From positions 1 through 64,000 of the forward strand of contig NZ_JAPHNA010000010.1 in NCBI RefSeq assembly GCF_026241315.1: a stretch of DNA of 64,000 bases, written 5' to 3'. The notes under the pieces were generated by a model, which had not been told where the DNA came from, ran no database searches, and saw only the letters and a program-made list of their open reading frames with translations. This stretch comes from Campylobacter sp. MIT 21-1684 (GTDB lineage: Bacteria > Campylobacterota > Campylobacteria > Campylobacterales > Campylobacteraceae). The position numbers were made by a program, and so were the translations under genes. This document shows, in pieces, positions 28,204 through 39,487 of this stretch (position 1 is its first letter; every line of letters begins with the position of its first letter).

Positions 28204-29096
28204 TAAAAATTCACTTTTAAATCCATATTTGTATATAAAGATTCAACCTCTTTTTCATATCCATTAAAAAGTAATGTCGGTTTGGTAAAAAATTCTCCCA
28301 AAGCCCTTTCATTTGCTTGTGACCAACGAGGATGATGAACATTTGGATTGACGTTAGCATAAAAGCCGTATTCTCTAGGTGCGTAGTCTTGCCAAGTGCT
28401 AATTGGTTGTTTATCAACAAATTCAATTTTGACTATAGATTTAATACTTTTAAAGCCATATTTCCAAGGCACAACCAATCGTAGCGGTGCTCCATTTTGT
28501 GCTAATAGAGGTTTTTTATACATTCCAACTGCTATAAGTGTTAAAGGATGTAAGGCTTCATCCATTCTTAATCCTTCAGTGTAAGGGTAATTAAGAGTTG
28601 GGAAAAAAGCATCTTGATCGGGAAATTGTGTCTTGTCAAATAAAGTGGTAAATTTCACAAATTTTGCTTGACTTGTGGGTTTAACTTTTTCAATTAAATG
28701 TCTTAGTTCAAAACCTATCCAAGGTACTACCATAGACCAAGTTTCAACGCAACGAAAGCGGTATATTCTTTCTTCTAAAGGAAAATGAAGTAAATCTTGC
28801 ATACTTAACTGAATATTTTGTTCTACTTCTCCCTCAATTTCAATTTGCCAATTACTTGTGTCAAAATTTTGTGCAAGAGCAACTGCTCTTTTTTTGTCCG
28901 TAGAAAATTCATAAAAATTTACATAATTTGTTGCTAATTCTTTATCAGTGATTTCAAGTTTGTTTTTATTTGTATCGCTTCTAAAGTTAAGTGCTTGGAG
29001 TTTAGAATGAATTAAAGTCGAGCTAAGTAAAGCTCCAACTCCAAGTTTCATAAAACTTCTTCTGTTTTTAAATAAAAATTCCGGAGTAGTTTTCAT
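28203..29096 (-). CDS. msrP: Periplasmic protein-methionine-sulfoxide reductase MsrP (YedY)
   Basis: MsrP is a molybdopterin enzyme that repairs oxidised methionine in periplasmic proteins. The 297-aa precursor carries a Tat signal with twin arginine (NRRSFMKLGVGALLSS, residues 11-26). The molybdenum-ligating Cys116 sits in YRFRCVETWSMVVPW. The C-terminal part has PLRLVVPWKYGFKSIKSI, typical of the SUOX fold. The pair msrP-msrQ forms an operon and sits downstream of pyrF. Confidence 0.94.
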   Translation of the reverse strand: MKTTPEFLFKNRRSFMKLGVGALLSSTLIHSKLQALNFRSDTNKNKLEITDKELATNYVNFYEFSTDKKRAVALAQNFDTSNWQIEIEGEVEQNIQLSMQDLLHFPLEERIYRFRCVETWSMVVPWIGFELRHLIEKVKPTSQAKFVKFTTLFDKTQFPDQDAFFPTLNYPYTEGLRMDEALHPLTLIAVGMYKKPLLAQNGAPLRLVVPWKYGFKSIKSIVKIEFVDKQPISTWQDYAPREYGFYANVNPNVHHPRWSQANERALGEFFTKPTLLFNGYEKEVESLYTNMDLKVNF

Positions 29097-29171
29097 ATTC
29101 TTCCTTGAATAAAAATAATGCTATTAAATCATAGAAAAATAAATAAAAAAATATTTTATAAACATCTAATT

Positions 29172-29861
29172 TTAGAATGAATTGAGATTTTTTAAGATTT
29201 TTTCGCATAATTCTCTGGGATTTGGATTTTCATAAATAGGACGTCCTATAACTAAGAAATCACTTTTATTTTCTTTTGCAAGATTTAAGTTTGCAACCCT
29301 TTTTTGATCGTTATTCTCTTCATTAAAAGGACGAATTCCCGGTGTAAGAGTGAGGAAATTTTCATTGGTACATTTTTTTACCATTATGCTTTCAAAAACA
29401 GAACATACCATACCATCAAGCCCACTTTCATAAGCCATTTTTGAAAATGTTTTGACTGCTTGATTAATATTTTGGTGATAGACAGATTGAAAATGTTTCT
29501 CATCAAAACTTGTAAGCGCTGAAACTCCAAGTACTAAAGGACGATTTGACAAAGAATTGAGACGTTTCATTACATATTCCATTGCTTTTTTGCCAGCACT
29601 CGCATGCAAATTTATCATTTGTACTTCAAGTTTGGCAAGCTCTTCGCACGCATCTGCCATAGTATTAGGAATATCGTAAATTTTTAAATCTAAAAAAATC
29701 TTAAAATTATCTATTTTTCTCACTTTTTCTATGAGTTGAGGTCCAGTTCGTAAGTAAGCCCTTAGCCCTATTTTTAACCATAATTCTAAGCCTTGCAACG
29801 AAGATGCAAGTTTTAAGCATTCTTCATCATTTGCTTGATCTAAGGCTACACAAAGCTTCAT
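29172..29861 (-). CDS. pyrF: Orotidine 5'-phosphate decarboxylase
   Basis: PyrF makes UMP from OMP. The 229-aa TIM-barrel protein has the catalytic [16 protein letters not shown] motif (Asp-Lys-Asp region) near residue 58, the [11 protein letters not shown] loop, and the phosphate-binding end TPGIRPF and [14 protein letters not shown]. The start overlaps the end of nusB by 4 nt. It is the last gene of the group that begins at the EamA gene. Confidence 0.95.
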   Translation of the reverse strand: MKLCVALDQANDEECLKLASSLQGLELWLKIGLRAYLRTGPQLIEKVRKIDNFKIFLDLKIYDIPNTMADACEELAKLEVQMINLHASAGKKAMEYVMKRLNSLSNRPLVLGVSALTSFDEKHFQSVYHQNINQAVKTFSKMAYESGLDGMVCSVFESIMVKKCTNENFLTLTPGIRPFNEENNDQKRVANLNLAKENKSDFLVIGRPIYENPNPRELCEKILKNLNSF

Positions 29862-30250
29862 TTTTTAGCCTTTATAAGCGAATCTAAAACACCATTGATA
29901 AATTGAGGGGAATTTGTCAATTCCTTTCCGAGTTCAACAGCCTCATTAATGATAATAGCATCGCTTGTATCTGTGAAAAGGAGTTCATAAGTTCCAAGTC
30001 TCAATACAGCCCTTTCTAAATGTCCTAATTTTTCGACGCTGTTTTCATTTAAATGTGAATTGATTGTTTCATCAATGCGGTTCATATTTTCATAAATTCC
30101 TCGATAGAGGCTTAAGGTAAATTTTTTCTGTTCATTGCGTATTTTTTTTTGCTCTAAAAACTCATCAATGAATTCACAATTTTCTTCGTTAAATTCTAAA
30201 GCATAAAGCAAAGAAATAACAGTTTGTCTTACTTGATGTCTGGTTGCCAT
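29858..30250 (-). CDS. nusB: Transcription antitermination factor NusB
   Basis: The 130-aa all-helical protein acts in rRNA antitermination with NusE. It has the typical [20 protein letters not shown] start, [15 protein letters not shown] near the middle, and [12 protein letters not shown] then [11 protein letters not shown] at the end. It follows ribH by 2 nt; the ribH-nusB arrangement is widespread. Confidence 0.95.
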   Translation of the reverse strand: MATRHQVRQTVISLLYALEFNEENCEFIDEFLEQKKIRNEQKKFTLSLYRGIYENMNRIDETINSHLNENSVEKLGHLERAVLRLGTYELLFTDTSDAIIINEAVELGKELTNSPQFINGVLDSLIKAKK

Positions 30251-30252
30251 AA

Positions 30253-30717
30253 TTAAAGTTGCTTGGTTACATTGAGGATTTCGATTAAAGTTGCCATCGC
30301 TTCAAAGCCTTTATTTCCAGCTTTACTTCCAGCTCTTTCTATAGCTTGTTCTATTGTATCTGTGGTAAGTACGCCAAAGCTTACCGGTGTATTATGTGCT
30401 AAACTAACGTTTGCGATACCCTTTGTTGTTTCGGCTGAAACATAATCAAAATGAGGAGTAGAACCTCTAATAACTGCTCCTAAGCAGCACACAGCATTAA
30501 ATTTTTCACTTTCAAGTACTTTTTTGAGAATAAAAGGCAATTCAAAAGCACCCGGAACAAGAATAAGATGTAAATTTTCTTCTCTTCCTCCGTGTCTTAA
30601 AAAAGCGTCTTTTGCTCCTTCAATAAGTCTGTCTGTGATGATATGATTGAATCTTGCATTCAAAATAGCGATTTTTTCATCACCTTTTAAGTGTAATTTT
30701 CCTTCAATGATTTTCAT
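30253..30717 (-). CDS. ribH: 6,7-dimethyl-8-ribityllumazine synthase
   Basis: RibH catalyses the penultimate step of riboflavin synthesis. The 154-aa protein shows the substrate-binding segments [45 protein letters not shown] with the catalytic His, and [27 protein letters not shown]. Length and motifs are standard. It lies between kdsA (10-nt gap) and nusB. Confidence 0.96.
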   Translation of the reverse strand: MKIIEGKLHLKGDEKIAILNARFNHIITDRLIEGAKDAFLRHGGREENLHLILVPGAFELPFILKKVLESEKFNAVCCLGAVIRGSTPHFDYVSAETTKGIANVSLAHNTPVSFGVLTTDTIEQAIERAGSKAGNKGFEAMATLIEILNVTKQL

Positions 30718-30727
30718 TATTTCCCTT

Positions 30728-31537
30728 TCATAATTCTGTAATTTGTTGAATTTTTTGTAGTGTTTTTATGCATTCTTTTAATCTCTCTAAAGTAAGCATA
30801 TTTTTCCCATCACATAGCGCTTGAGAAGGATTGATGTGTGTTTCAAAAAAGAAACCATCAACACCGGTAGCAGCAGCAGCTCTTGCTAAGGGCTCTATAA
30901 ATTCACTTTTGCCGCTACTACTACCTTCGGCCATTCCGGGCATTTGCACACTATGTGTGGCATCGAAAATAACAGGGGCAAATTCACGCATAATAACTAA
31001 AGAACGCATATCTACCACTAAATTTCCATATCCAAAACTTGAGCCTCTTTCAGCTACAAAAACTCCATTTTTTTCTGCTACTTCTTTGCCGGTTTCATAT
31101 ACACCTTTGGTTTGAAGTACTTTTGCTATGCTGTATTGAATATCATTTGGAGATAGAAACTGACCTTTTTTAATATTAATTTTAGATTGTGTTTTAGCTG
31201 CTGCAACAAGTAAGTCTGTTTGTCTGCATAAAAAAGCCGGAATTTGAAGCACGTCAGCAACTTCGCTTACAGGTTGTGCTTGATGGCTTTCGTGAATATC
31301 AGTGAGAATTTTCATACCGAATTCATTTTTAATGTTTTGTAGAATTTTTAATCCCTCATCAAGACCAGGTCCCCTAAAAGAAGTAATACTTGTTCGATTT
31401 GCTTTATCAAAGCTTGATTTGAAATAAAACTCAAAAGCATTGTTGTTTGCAAATTCTTGTAAAGATTGGGCTACTTGAAAAAGGAGTTCTTTGTTTTCTA
31501 TAACGCACGGCCCTGCTATGAGAATAGTTTTTTTCAT
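30728..31537 (-). CDS. kdsA: 2-dehydro-3-deoxyphosphooctonate aldolase (KDO-8-P synthase)
   Basis: KdsA condenses PEP and arabinose-5-phosphate to KDO-8-P for lipooligosaccharide. The 269-aa TIM-barrel protein has [12 protein letters not shown] at the N-terminus, [47 protein letters not shown] and the C-terminal [18 protein letters not shown]. The ATG overlaps the stop of the EamA gene (ATGA). Confidence 0.96.
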   Translation of the reverse strand: MKKTILIAGPCVIENKELLFQVAQSLQEFANNNAFEFYFKSSFDKANRTSITSFRGPGLDEGLKILQNIKNEFGMKILTDIHESHQAQPVSEVADVLQIPAFLCRQTDLLVAAAKTQSKINIKKGQFLSPNDIQYSIAKVLQTKGVYETGKEVAEKNGVFVAERGSSFGYGNLVVDMRSLVIMREFAPVIFDATHSVQMPGMAEGSSSGKSEFIEPLARAAAATGVDGFFFETHINPSQALCDGKNMLTLERLKECIKTLQKIQQITEL

Positions 31538-32481
31538 CTGTGTCCTTCATTTTTTTTAGCACTAGAATTGTTTTGTGTGATGGTTAAGAGAAGCCCTCCC
31601 AAAATTATGCCCATTATACCTAAAAAAACCATAGCACTTGGTAAATTATCACCTAAAAGTATTCCAATGATAAGTGAGAAAATTACATCTAGATAACTTA
31701 TTCCAGCGACAATTCCAGCTTGTTTTGCCATTTTGTAAGCTTTTGTAATATGGAGTTGAAAGACAGCACCTATGATACCCATTAGAGCGATAAAAAACCA
31801 AGCGTGTAGGCTTGGAAAAACAAAAGGAGCGAAGAGAAAATCTAAGTTTGTTGTAGAAGGAAAATATTGGGCTATTATCATAGAAAACAGAGGCAAAACT
31901 GCTCCAAAAAAGACAAAAGAAAAAGCAATTTGTTCTGAGTCGTAAAATTTTCTTAATCCTCTTACACTCACATAGGCTAAAGCTGCTAGCAGACCACTTA
32001 AAAGACCCAAAAGAGAATTTTTTAAATCAAAACCAGAATGTGAAAGGGCATTAGCCCAAGGTTGTATGATTAAAAGCACACCACAAAAAGCAAGGATTAT
32101 CCCAAAAAATCCCTTAAAACCTATATTTTCTTTAAAAAGAAAAAAAGCAAGAATTGAAACAAAAATAGGTGAAATTTTTTGAAAGGCAAAAGCTCCTCCG
32201 AGTGTGATGTTTGAAACATTATAAAAGAAGAGATAGAGTGAAAGTGTACCTGCAAGACCACGAAAAAATAAAATCCAAAAATGTCCCCCTTCTTTATGGA
32301 CCTTACTTTTTTTTAATAAATACAATATGAAAATAACACCTATAAGATTACGAAAAAACATAATTTCAATAGAGCTTAATTCTGTGCTTAAAATTTTTGC
32401 ACAAGCTCCTATAATTGCAAAGTCCAAAGAAGCTAAAATCATAAAATACACGCCGAGATTTTGTCTGATGATTTTAAGCAT
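31534..32481 (-). CDS. EamA (DMT superfamily) membrane transporter
   Basis: This 315-aa inner-membrane protein has about ten hydrophobic segments arranged as two EamA repeats: [27 protein letters not shown] in the first and [19 protein letters not shown] in the second. The motif [17 protein letters not shown] is typical. DMT transporters export or import small metabolites; the substrate is unknown. It is first in the kdsA-ribH-nusB-pyrF operon, as in C. jejuni (Cj0385c), and divergent from der. Confidence 0.85.
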   Translation of the reverse strand: MLKIIRQNLGVYFMILASLDFAIIGACAKILSTELSSIEIMFFRNLIGVIFILYLLKKSKVHKEGGHFWILFFRGLAGTLSLYLFFYNVSNITLGGAFAFQKISPIFVSILAFFLFKENIGFKGFFGIILAFCGVLLIIQPWANALSHSGFDLKNSLLGLLSGLLAALAYVSVRGLRKFYDSEQIAFSFVFFGAVLPLFSMIIAQYFPSTTNLDFLFAPFVFPSLHAWFFIALMGIIGAVFQLHITKAYKMAKQAGIVAGISYLDVIFSLIIGILLGDNLPSAMVFLGIMGIILGGLLLTITQNNSSAKKNEGHR

Positions 32482-32548
32482 TATGAATGTCCTTTATAAT
32501 TTTTTTTTTATTGTAGTCTTTTTTTGTTTAATATTAAGCCAAATTTTA

Positions 32549-32554
32549 TATAAT
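32549..32554 (+). promoter_or_regulatory. Probable -10 box for the der operon
   Basis: TATAAT lies 26 nt before the der ATG, with GAGGAAA as RBS. It is the likely promoter for der-aroK-trpS-serS-pflB. Confidence 0.5.
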
Positions 32555-32579
32555 GTTTTTTTAAACTTTGAGGAAATAA

Positions 32580-33926
32580 ATGCAGAGCATACTACTTATA
32601 GGCAAACCAAATGTAGGCAAATCAAGTCTTTTTAACCGAATGGCAAGACAAAGGATAGCCATCACAAGTACAGTTTCAGGTACAACTAGAGATAGCAATA
32701 AAAAAGAAATACAAATTCAAAACAAGAAAGCCTTACTTATCGATAGTGGAGGACTTGATGAAAGCAATGAATTGTTTAAGGCTGTTAAAAAAAACACTTT
32801 AAAAATGGCAAAGCAAAGTGATATTTTGCTTTATATTGTCGATGGAAAATTTGCTCCTAATGATGAAGACAGACAATTTTTTTATACACTCAAGAAATTA
32901 AAAAAACCTATGGCTTTACTCGTTAATAAAATTGATAGTAAAAAAGATGAAGAAAGGGCTTGGGAATTTGTCAATTTTGGAGTTAAAGAGTTTTTTACTC
33001 TTTCTGTAACACATAATACAGGCTTGGATGAATTGTATTCTTGGCTAGAGAAACTACTAGAGAGTGATTTATTAGTTGAGAACAATTTTTCATATAATCA
33101 AAAAACTGCTTTTCATAATGCAGATGAAAAACATATACGAGTTGGTATAGTTGGACGAGTGAATGTGGGTAAATCAAGTCTTTTAAATGCTTTAGTTAAA
33201 GAACAAAGAAGTGTGGTGAGTGAATTTGCCGGAACAACCGTAGATCCTGTTAATGAAACACTCTTGTATAGAGATAAAATTATAGAATTTGTTGATACAG
33301 CAGGAATTAGAAAAAGGGGCAAAATAGTTGGACTTGAAAAATTTGCTCTCAATCGTACTGAAAAGATTTTGGAACAAGCCCAAATTGCTCTTTTGGTTTT
33401 AGATTCAAATGAAGGATTTAATGAGCTTGATGAACGCATAGCTGGACTTATAGCAAAGCATTATTTGGGTGTTATTATAGTATTAAATAAATGGGATAAA
33501 AGTTTGTATGAATTTGATAAAGTTCTTAAAGAATTAAAGCTTGACCGTTTTAAATTTTTTGCTTATGCTCCAGTTGTAAGTGTAAGTGCATTGACCGGAA
33601 AAAGAGTGCCTATGCTTTTAGACAAAATTGTGGAGGTTTTTGAAAATTATATCCAAAAAATTCCTACTGCAAAACTTAATGAATTGATTCAAGAAGCTCT
33701 TACGACCCATCCTTTACCACATCAGCGTGGAAAAGGAGTGAAGATTTATTATGCTGTTCAATATGATTTTTCACCTCCTAAGATTGCTTTGATTATGAAT
33801 AGACCAAAAGCTTTACACTTTAGTTATAAAAGGTATTTACAAAATAAACTTCGCACCGTTTTTCAACTTCAAGGAGTACCTTTAATTCTCTCTTCTCGTA
33901 AGAAAGGAGAGAAAGATGAAGGTTAA
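32580..33926 (+). CDS. der: Ribosome biogenesis GTPase Der (EngA)
   Basis: Der has two tandem GTPase domains and acts in 50S subunit maturation. In 448 aa both G domains are complete: GKPNVGKSS at about residues 8-16, DSGG and NKID in the first; GRVNVGKSS near 191, DTAG and NKWD in the second. A C-terminal KH-like domain follows ([18 protein letters not shown]). The start is [11 protein letters not shown]. It overlaps aroK by 11 nt. Confidence 0.96.
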   Translation: MQSILLIGKPNVGKSSLFNRMARQRIAITSTVSGTTRDSNKKEIQIQNKKALLIDSGGLDESNELFKAVKKNTLKMAKQSDILLYIVDGKFAPNDEDRQFFYTLKKLKKPMALLVNKIDSKKDEERAWEFVNFGVKEFFTLSVTHNTGLDELYSWLEKLLESDLLVENNFSYNQKTAFHNADEKHIRVGIVGRVNVGKSSLLNALVKEQRSVVSEFAGTTVDPVNETLLYRDKIIEFVDTAGIRKRGKIVGLEKFALNRTEKILEQAQIALLVLDSNEGFNELDERIAGLIAKHYLGVIIVLNKWDKSLYEFDKVLKELKLDRFKFFAYAPVVSVSALTGKRVPMLLDKIVEVFENYIQKIPTAKLNELIQEALTTHPLPHQRGKGVKIYYAVQYDFSPPKIALIMNRPKALHFSYKRYLQNKLRTVFQLQGVPLILSSRKKGEKDEG

Positions 33927-34410
33927 AAATGTTGTTTTTATAGGTTTTATGGGATGTGGAAAAAGTACTCTTGCAAGGAGGGTTGCAAGGGAACTTGACC
34001 TTGTATTTTTAGATAGTGATGATTTAATTGAAGCAAAATTTCAGAAGTCTATTCATACTCTTTTTTGTGATTTTGGTGAGGAGTTTTTTCGAAAAGAAGA
34101 GCAAAAAATGGCAAATTTTTTTAGCACTATACAAGGAGCAAGTATAGCCACAGGTGGAGGATTTATCTATACTTTGAATTTAGAAAAAATAGGTTTTTGT
34201 ATCTATTTGAAGGCTGATTTTGAATCTCTTAAAGAGAGACTTTGTTTGCAAGAAATAGCCAAAAGACCTCTTTTTAATGATACAAATAAAGCAAAAAAAT
34301 TATATAATGAGAGAGTACAAGTTTATGAAAAAAAGGCAAGTATGGTGATAGATATTAAAGAAAAAACTATACAGCAGCTTGTAGATGAAGTGAAAGAGGC
34401 GATAGAGTGA
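33916..34410 (+). CDS. aroK: Shikimate kinase
   Basis: AroK phosphorylates shikimate in the chorismate pathway, two steps before AroC, which is also in this window. The 164-aa protein has Walker [16 protein letters not shown], the shikimate-binding [15 protein letters not shown] and ATGGG, and the lid region RPLF. It overlaps der by 11 nt and trpS by 4 nt. Confidence 0.95.
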   Translation: MKVKNVVFIGFMGCGKSTLARRVARELDLVFLDSDDLIEAKFQKSIHTLFCDFGEEFFRKEEQKMANFFSTIQGASIATGGGFIYTLNLEKIGFCIYLKADFESLKERLCLQEIAKRPLFNDTNKAKKLYNERVQVYEKKASMVIDIKEKTIQQLVDEVKEAIE

Positions 34411-35366
34411 GAATTTTAACCGGACTCCAACCAAGCGGGGATTTGCATGTAGGAAATTATTTTGGAGCAATAAAACCTATGGTAGAAGCCCAAAATGAAA
34501 ATGAAATGTTTCTTTTTATTGCAAATTATCACGCAATGACTTCATCACAAGATGGTGAATTTTTAAAGCAAAATACTCTCAAAGCTATTGCTGCTTTTTT
34601 AAGTTTGGGTATAGATCCAAATAAAAGTGTTTTTTGGCTTCAAAGCGATGTAAAAGAAGTAATGGAATTGTATTGGATTTTATCTCAATTTACGACTATG
34701 GGCTTGCTTGAACGTGCTCATAGCTATAAGGATAAAATTGCTAAAGGTTTTAATGCTTCACACGGACTTTTTTCCTATCCTGTTTTAATGAGTGCTGATA
34801 TTTTACTTTTTGATGCACAAGTTGTACCTGTTGGAAAAGATCAGATACAGCATATTGAAATCGCAAGAGATATTGCTTTAAAAGTTAATAATGTGTGGGG
34901 AGAGATTTTTACTTTGCCTGAAGCTAGAATTAATGAGAAAATTTCGCTTATACGAGGTATTGATGGACAAAAGATGAGTAAATCTTATAAGAATACTCTT
35001 GATATTTTTGCTAGTGAAAAAGATCTCAAAAAACAAGTTGCATCAATAGTAACTGACAGCACTCCACTTGAGCAGCCTAAAGATTGGCGTAAATGTAATG
35101 TTTTCAATATAGCAGAACTCTTTTTAGATGAGAGAGGCAAGCAAGAACTTCAGCACAGATATGAAAAAGGTGGCGAAGGCTATGGGCATTTTAAAAATTA
35201 TCTTTATGATATTTTTCTTGCATATTTTGAAGAAGCAAGGCAAAAATATAATGAATTTTTAAATAAACCCCAGTTTTTAAAAGAAATTTTGAGTTTTGGA
35301 AGTGAAAAAGCACGAAAAATTGCCCAAGCTAAAATACTGCAGATTTATGAAAAAATAGGAGTATAG
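34407..35366 (+). CDS. trpS: Tryptophanyl-tRNA synthetase
   Basis: This is a 319-aa class I aminoacyl-tRNA synthetase. It starts at GTG, sharing GTGA with the aroK stop. Visible motifs are [13 protein letters not shown] (HIGH-type, HVGN) at the N-terminus, [17 protein letters not shown], and [10 protein letters not shown] (KMSKS) near residue 190. The length is normal for bacterial TrpRS. Confidence 0.96.
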   Translation: MRILTGLQPSGDLHVGNYFGAIKPMVEAQNENEMFLFIANYHAMTSSQDGEFLKQNTLKAIAAFLSLGIDPNKSVFWLQSDVKEVMELYWILSQFTTMGLLERAHSYKDKIAKGFNASHGLFSYPVLMSADILLFDAQVVPVGKDQIQHIEIARDIALKVNNVWGEIFTLPEARINEKISLIRGIDGQKMSKSYKNTLDIFASEKDLKKQVASIVTDSTPLEQPKDWRKCNVFNIAELFLDERGKQELQHRYEKGGEGYGHFKNYLYDIFLAYFEEARQKYNEFLNKPQFLKEILSFGSEKARKIAQAKILQIYEKIGV

Positions 35367-35368
35367 AT

Positions 35369-36604
35369 ATGCTTAATCTAAAAAATTTACAAAAAGATTT
35401 TGATAAGGTATCCAAAAAGCTTGAAAGTAAAAAGGTGTCTAAAAAATTGCTTGAAAAATTGGCTGATCTTTTTACGCAATTAAAAGAAGAAAAGAATCTT
35501 TTGGAAGATTTACAAGCGTTTCAAAATAAATTTAGCAAAGAACTTTCTCAAAGTAATGAAAAAGAGGTATTAAAAAAAAGATTAGATGAAAATAAAGTTA
35601 AAATTCTTGCTCAAAACCAAAAAGTTATAGAATTGGAACAAGAGCTTGAAAATCTAGCTTTTTCGATACCTAATATTCCAGATGAGAGTGTTCCTATTGG
35701 GAATGATGAAGATGACAATGTTGTAGTTAAAAACGTACTTACACCTTCACAATTTCCATTTAAACCAAAGCAGCATTTTGAGCTTAATGAAAAACTTCAA
35801 TGGCTTGATTTTGTACGAGGGGTGAAAATTTCAGGAAGTCGTTTTTCTGTGTTGAAAAACGAAGGAGCTTTGCTCAATAGAGCCTTGATACAGTATATGA
35901 TAGATTTTAATAGGGCAAGAGGTTTTGAACTTGTTAATGTACCTTATTTGGTCAATTCTACTGCAATGTTTGGTACAGGACAATTTCCCAAATTCAAAGA
36001 TGATGTGTATAAGGCAGAAGATGAGGATTTGTATCTTATTTCCACTTCTGAAATTCCTGTAACAAATCTTTATAGCGGAGAGATACTTGAAAATGATATT
36101 TTGCCTCTTAAAATGACTTGTTATAGTGCGTGTTTTCGTAAAGAAGCTGGAAGTGCTGGACGTGATACAAAAGGTATAATACGACAGCACCAATTTGAAA
36201 AAGTTGAGCTTGTGAGTATAACAAAACCTGAACAAAGCGAAGCTGTTTTTGATGAAATGTTAGAATGTGCAAGTGATTTGTTGAGCTCTTTAGGTTTAGC
36301 ACACAGACAAGTTGTACTTTGCACAGGAGATTTAGGTTTTAGCGCATCAAAGACTATTGACTTAGAAGTGTGGCTTGCAGGACAAAATAGATATAGAGAA
36401 ATTAGCTCTGTTTCAAATTGTGGAGATTTTCAAGCAAGAAGGGCAAAAATTCGCTATAAAAATAAAGAAGGAAAAAATGAATTGGTGCATACTTTAAATG
36501 GCTCATCTTTAGCCGTTGGGAGAACTTTAGTTGCTTTAATGGAGAATTACCAAAATGAAAATGGTACAATTGCTATCCCTGATGTGTTACGAAAATATTT
36601 ATAA
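35369..36604 (+). CDS. serS: Seryl-tRNA synthetase
   Basis: The 411-aa class II synthetase has the N-terminal coiled-coil arm that grips tRNA-Ser (residues of about 25-105, rich in Lys, Glu and Leu). The core carries motif 2 ([26 protein letters not shown]) and motif 3 ([22 protein letters not shown]). It lies 2 nt after trpS and 11 nt before pflB. Confidence 0.96.
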   Translation: MLNLKNLQKDFDKVSKKLESKKVSKKLLEKLADLFTQLKEEKNLLEDLQAFQNKFSKELSQSNEKEVLKKRLDENKVKILAQNQKVIELEQELENLAFSIPNIPDESVPIGNDEDDNVVVKNVLTPSQFPFKPKQHFELNEKLQWLDFVRGVKISGSRFSVLKNEGALLNRALIQYMIDFNRARGFELVNVPYLVNSTAMFGTGQFPKFKDDVYKAEDEDLYLISTSEIPVTNLYSGEILENDILPLKMTCYSACFRKEAGSAGRDTKGIIRQHQFEKVELVSITKPEQSEAVFDEMLECASDLLSSLGLAHRQVVLCTGDLGFSASKTIDLEVWLAGQNRYREISSVSNCGDFQARRAKIRYKNKEGKNELVHTLNGSSLAVGRTLVALMENYQNENGTIAIPDVLRKYL

Positions 36605-36615
36605 AAGAAAATAAA

Positions 36616-39087
36616 ATGGCTCAAGAACAAGAAGATATAGTACTGCAATCCCAAAATGAAGGTTTGGAACAAGAAAGACTCGATGAAAGTTTAGGAGAAT
36701 TTCAAGGGCAAGCTGGTCAAGCACCAGAAGATGATGAAATTACCTCTTTACCTGAAGAATTATCTGAACAAGAAAAGAGTAACGAGGGCTTTAAATTTAC
36801 ACGTGAGGGTATGCAAGAAGAAACAAGTACTCCTGAAGAGCCACTTGAAGAACAAAAAGCTTGGTATAAAGATCGTAAATTTATGTCTCTTATTGGACTT
36901 TCTTTGAGTATCATTTGTATCTTGACTTTTACATTATTTTATCTTAGTTTTACTCAAGACAATATACAAGTCGATATTGTAGCAACAAAACCTAAAGAGC
37001 AGGTTGTAAGTTTGCCTGATGAGTCATATCAATATAATGATGACACAAGTAAGATTGATGCAATGATAAAAAAAGCAAACACTTTATATTTGAAAGGTGA
37101 GGTAGAACAAGCCTTAAAAGTTTATCAGCAAATTGCTGTGTATAATGAGTCTTTATCAAATTACAATCTTGGTGTTTCACAGATGGAAGAAGGGAGTTTT
37201 AAAGAGGCTTTAGAGAGTTTTAGAAAGGCTATTGTTAATGGAGAAAATCAAAGTGTTTCTGCTATTAATGCTGCTGTGTGTTCATTAAAGCTCAATGATT
37301 ATGAAAAATTTAAATATTATATCGACTTAGCAAGTGTATATCTTCCAAAGGAAGGTAAATCAAAGCTTTATGAATATTACTTAAGCCTTATAAATTATTA
37401 TAAAGGGTATTATCCTGAAGCTTTGCAAATGTTTCAAAAAACAAATATAAAGCCTTATGCTGATACAGCAAAATATCTTTCTGCTAAGATTTATGCGAAG
37501 ATGGGTTTTGATTCCAAAGCTGTTGAGCAACTTCGTAAGCAAGGGAGTTTTGAATCAAGTTTAAGTTTGGGACTTTTGTATGCTAGAATGGGACAGTATG
37601 ATGAAGCAAAAACAGCATTAAACACAGCAATAAAAATCGACAGAGATTTTAATAAAAGTCTTGCCGCCTTGACTTTGATTGATATGAAAACAGGGCAGTA
37701 TCAAGATATGATGGCACGTTTAAACGGTTTTTACAAAGCAGATAAAGACAAATATCAGATTTTAGATATGCACAAAATCAAAGTCGGATTAAACAAAAAT
37801 TTGTTTAATATACAAATTGCTCAAGATAATTTTTTAAAAGATATATTAAAAAAACAAAAAAACCAATTTGACATACTTTTTTATTTTGCTCCTTATGAAG
37901 TTTTTGATTCCAAACAAGCTTTGCTTTATATTAAAAAGGCGAATGTAACTGACTTTGTTGATGATAGTGTAGATACTGGAAATTATTTGTCTATAAGTAA
38001 AGCTCTATCATCAGCTAATGTGAAAATGGCTCAAATCATTAATCAAGCTTTAAACCAAAAACTTAAACTTGCTAATAAGGAATTCCAAAAACTTCTCAAA
38101 GAGTATCCAGAACACAGTATTTTACATTATAATCTCGCCCTGACCTACGCGCAGCTTCAAAATTATAATCTCGCATACAGACATTTTTCAAGTGCGTATC
38201 ATCTTAATCCTAAAAATTATCTTGCTGCGGCATTTGCAATGCTCTGTGCTAAATTAAGCGACATTGACACAAACAAATTTTACAATGAAATTTTGGAAAA
38301 TATTGTTGCTGATACCAATTTTAAAGCTCCTCTTCAAAAGGCTATGATTTTTTTGGCTAATGGAGATTATAGTTCTACTTTACCGTATTTAGATGAGAGT
38401 AAAAGAGATACTCCCTTAAGTCTTATTTTTGAGGCTATTATTGCAAAAAACAATGGCTTAAATAATCAAGTTGATTCTAAAATTGCTAAATTAAAAGAGC
38501 AACTTCCTCAAGATGTTGTAACAAATATCTTGTATTTTAATTCTCTTAATTCCCACCTTGACATTAAAGAATATGCTAAAAATGTTCAAATTTACTTTCA
38601 AAGTTTCACATTTGATTATCGTTCTGTTTTTGGAGGAGCAAATATAGCAAAAGAATTTTATGTTTCTATAATGAATATTGCAGGTTTGCTTCATTTAGAA
38701 AGACAAAAATTTAAAGAACTTTTAAATACTACTGATGTAAAAAATGAGGATATAGTGCAAACTTTAGCTTATATGGATATTTTTGCCCAACAGTACGAAG
38801 AAGCTTATGCTTTGTATAATTCCTTAATAGATGATTATAAAAATGAAGATTCAAAAACACTTTTTTTAGCAGCAGTAGCTGCTATAGGTGCGAAGAATCC
38901 AAATTCTGCAATAGCACTTTTGCAGCTTTCTCGAGTGAGCGATCCGAGCAATAAAGAAAGCAAAGCGGCATTAGGATTACTTTACCACGAAGTGCAAAAT
39001 TATGAACCGGCTTTAGTTCAATACAAAGCTTTACCAAATGATTTTAAAAGCGAGTTTTTTAGCTTTGATATAAAGAATGAACTTTAA
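36616..39087 (+). CDS. pflB: TPR membrane protein, probable flagellar motor protein PflB (Cj0390-like)
   Basis: This 823-aa protein has an acidic, low-complexity cytoplasmic N-terminus (residues 1-85), one membrane segment at about 90-112, and a long periplasmic region of TPR-like helical repeats (for example EQALKVYQQIAVYNESLSNYNLGVSQMEEGSF and LHYNLALTYAQLQNYNLAYRHFSSAYHLNP). Position after serS and architecture match C. jejuni Cj0390, which I recall as PflB, a motor protein that with PflA forms the periplasmic scaffold for stator recruitment. The gene name is from synteny; the architecture is seen. Confidence 0.78.
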   Translation: MAQEQEDIVLQSQNEGLEQERLDESLGEFQGQAGQAPEDDEITSLPEELSEQEKSNEGFKFTREGMQEETSTPEEPLEEQKAWYKDRKFMSLIGLSLSIICILTFTLFYLSFTQDNIQVDIVATKPKEQVVSLPDESYQYNDDTSKIDAMIKKANTLYLKGEVEQALKVYQQIAVYNESLSNYNLGVSQMEEGSFKEALESFRKAIVNGENQSVSAINAAVCSLKLNDYEKFKYYIDLASVYLPKEGKSKLYEYYLSLINYYKGYYPEALQMFQKTNIKPYADTAKYLSAKIYAKMGFDSKAVEQLRKQGSFESSLSLGLLYARMGQYDEAKTALNTAIKIDRDFNKSLAALTLIDMKTGQYQDMMARLNGFYKADKDKYQILDMHKIKVGLNKNLFNIQIAQDNFLKDILKKQKNQFDILFYFAPYEVFDSKQALLYIKKANVTDFVDDSVDTGNYLSISKALSSANVKMAQIINQALNQKLKLANKEFQKLLKEYPEHSILHYNLALTYAQLQNYNLAYRHFSSAYHLNPKNYLAAAFAMLCAKLSDIDTNKFYNEILENIVADTNFKAPLQKAMIFLANGDYSSTLPYLDESKRDTPLSLIFEAIIAKNNGLNNQVDSKIAKLKEQLPQDVVTNILYFNSLNSHLDIKEYAKNVQIYFQSFTFDYRSVFGGANIAKEFYVSIMNIAGLLHLERQKFKELLNTTDVKNEDIVQTLAYMDIFAQQYEEAYALYNSLIDDYKNEDSKTLFLAAVAAIGAKNPNSAIALLQLSRVSDPSNKESKAALGLLYHEVQNYEPALVQYKALPNDFKSEFFSFDIKNEL

Positions 39088-39487
39088 ATCTCTTTTTCAA
39101 TGTCTTAATCAATAATCCATTACACGAGTTTATTGCACAGTATTTGTAATACCTAAGTAAGCAATACAGTTTATTAGACTGTCAAATATTCTTTAAGGAT
39201 TGAAAATTATTCTATTTGGTTGTGAAAAGGTTCTTGTCGGATTGACATTAAAAGATATTTAATTTTTTATCTGTTAAATTCAGTCATCCTTTTGTCTATA
39301 AGATATGTAGTAGCAGTCAATTGCACTGTCTCTTATGTTTTTTATTTTCTTGAGTTTAATTTTATAACTAAATATTAATTAGAGTTTTAAATATGCAATT
39401 TAAAAAATGCTTTAAGGATATAAAAAACATTTTGGAGTAAAATATTTAAAAAATATTTTAGGATAAAACAGTCCAAAAGGATTTGAG
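39088..39487 (+). other. 400-nt intergenic region before tcuC
   Basis: No coding sequence or RNA gene is supported in this AT-rich gap between pflB and tcuC. It holds no clear terminator after pflB. The right end has a 9-bp palindrome (listed separately) and an AAAAGGA ribosome-binding site. It marks the left border of the tcu insertion relative to the C. jejuni order. Confidence 0.6.
39439..39459 (+). repeat. Perfect 9-3-9 inverted repeat upstream of tcuC
   Basis: AAAATATTT-AAA-AAATATTTT lies 29 nt before the tcuC ATG and overlaps a possible -10 (TAAAAT at 39438-39443). It could be an operator for the tcu operon. It consists only of A and T, so chance is possible. Confidence 0.4.

Noticed and set aside
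35831-36235. 134-aa frame on the minus strand
   Set aside because: It is antisense to the serS catalytic core, with no RBS or family resemblance.
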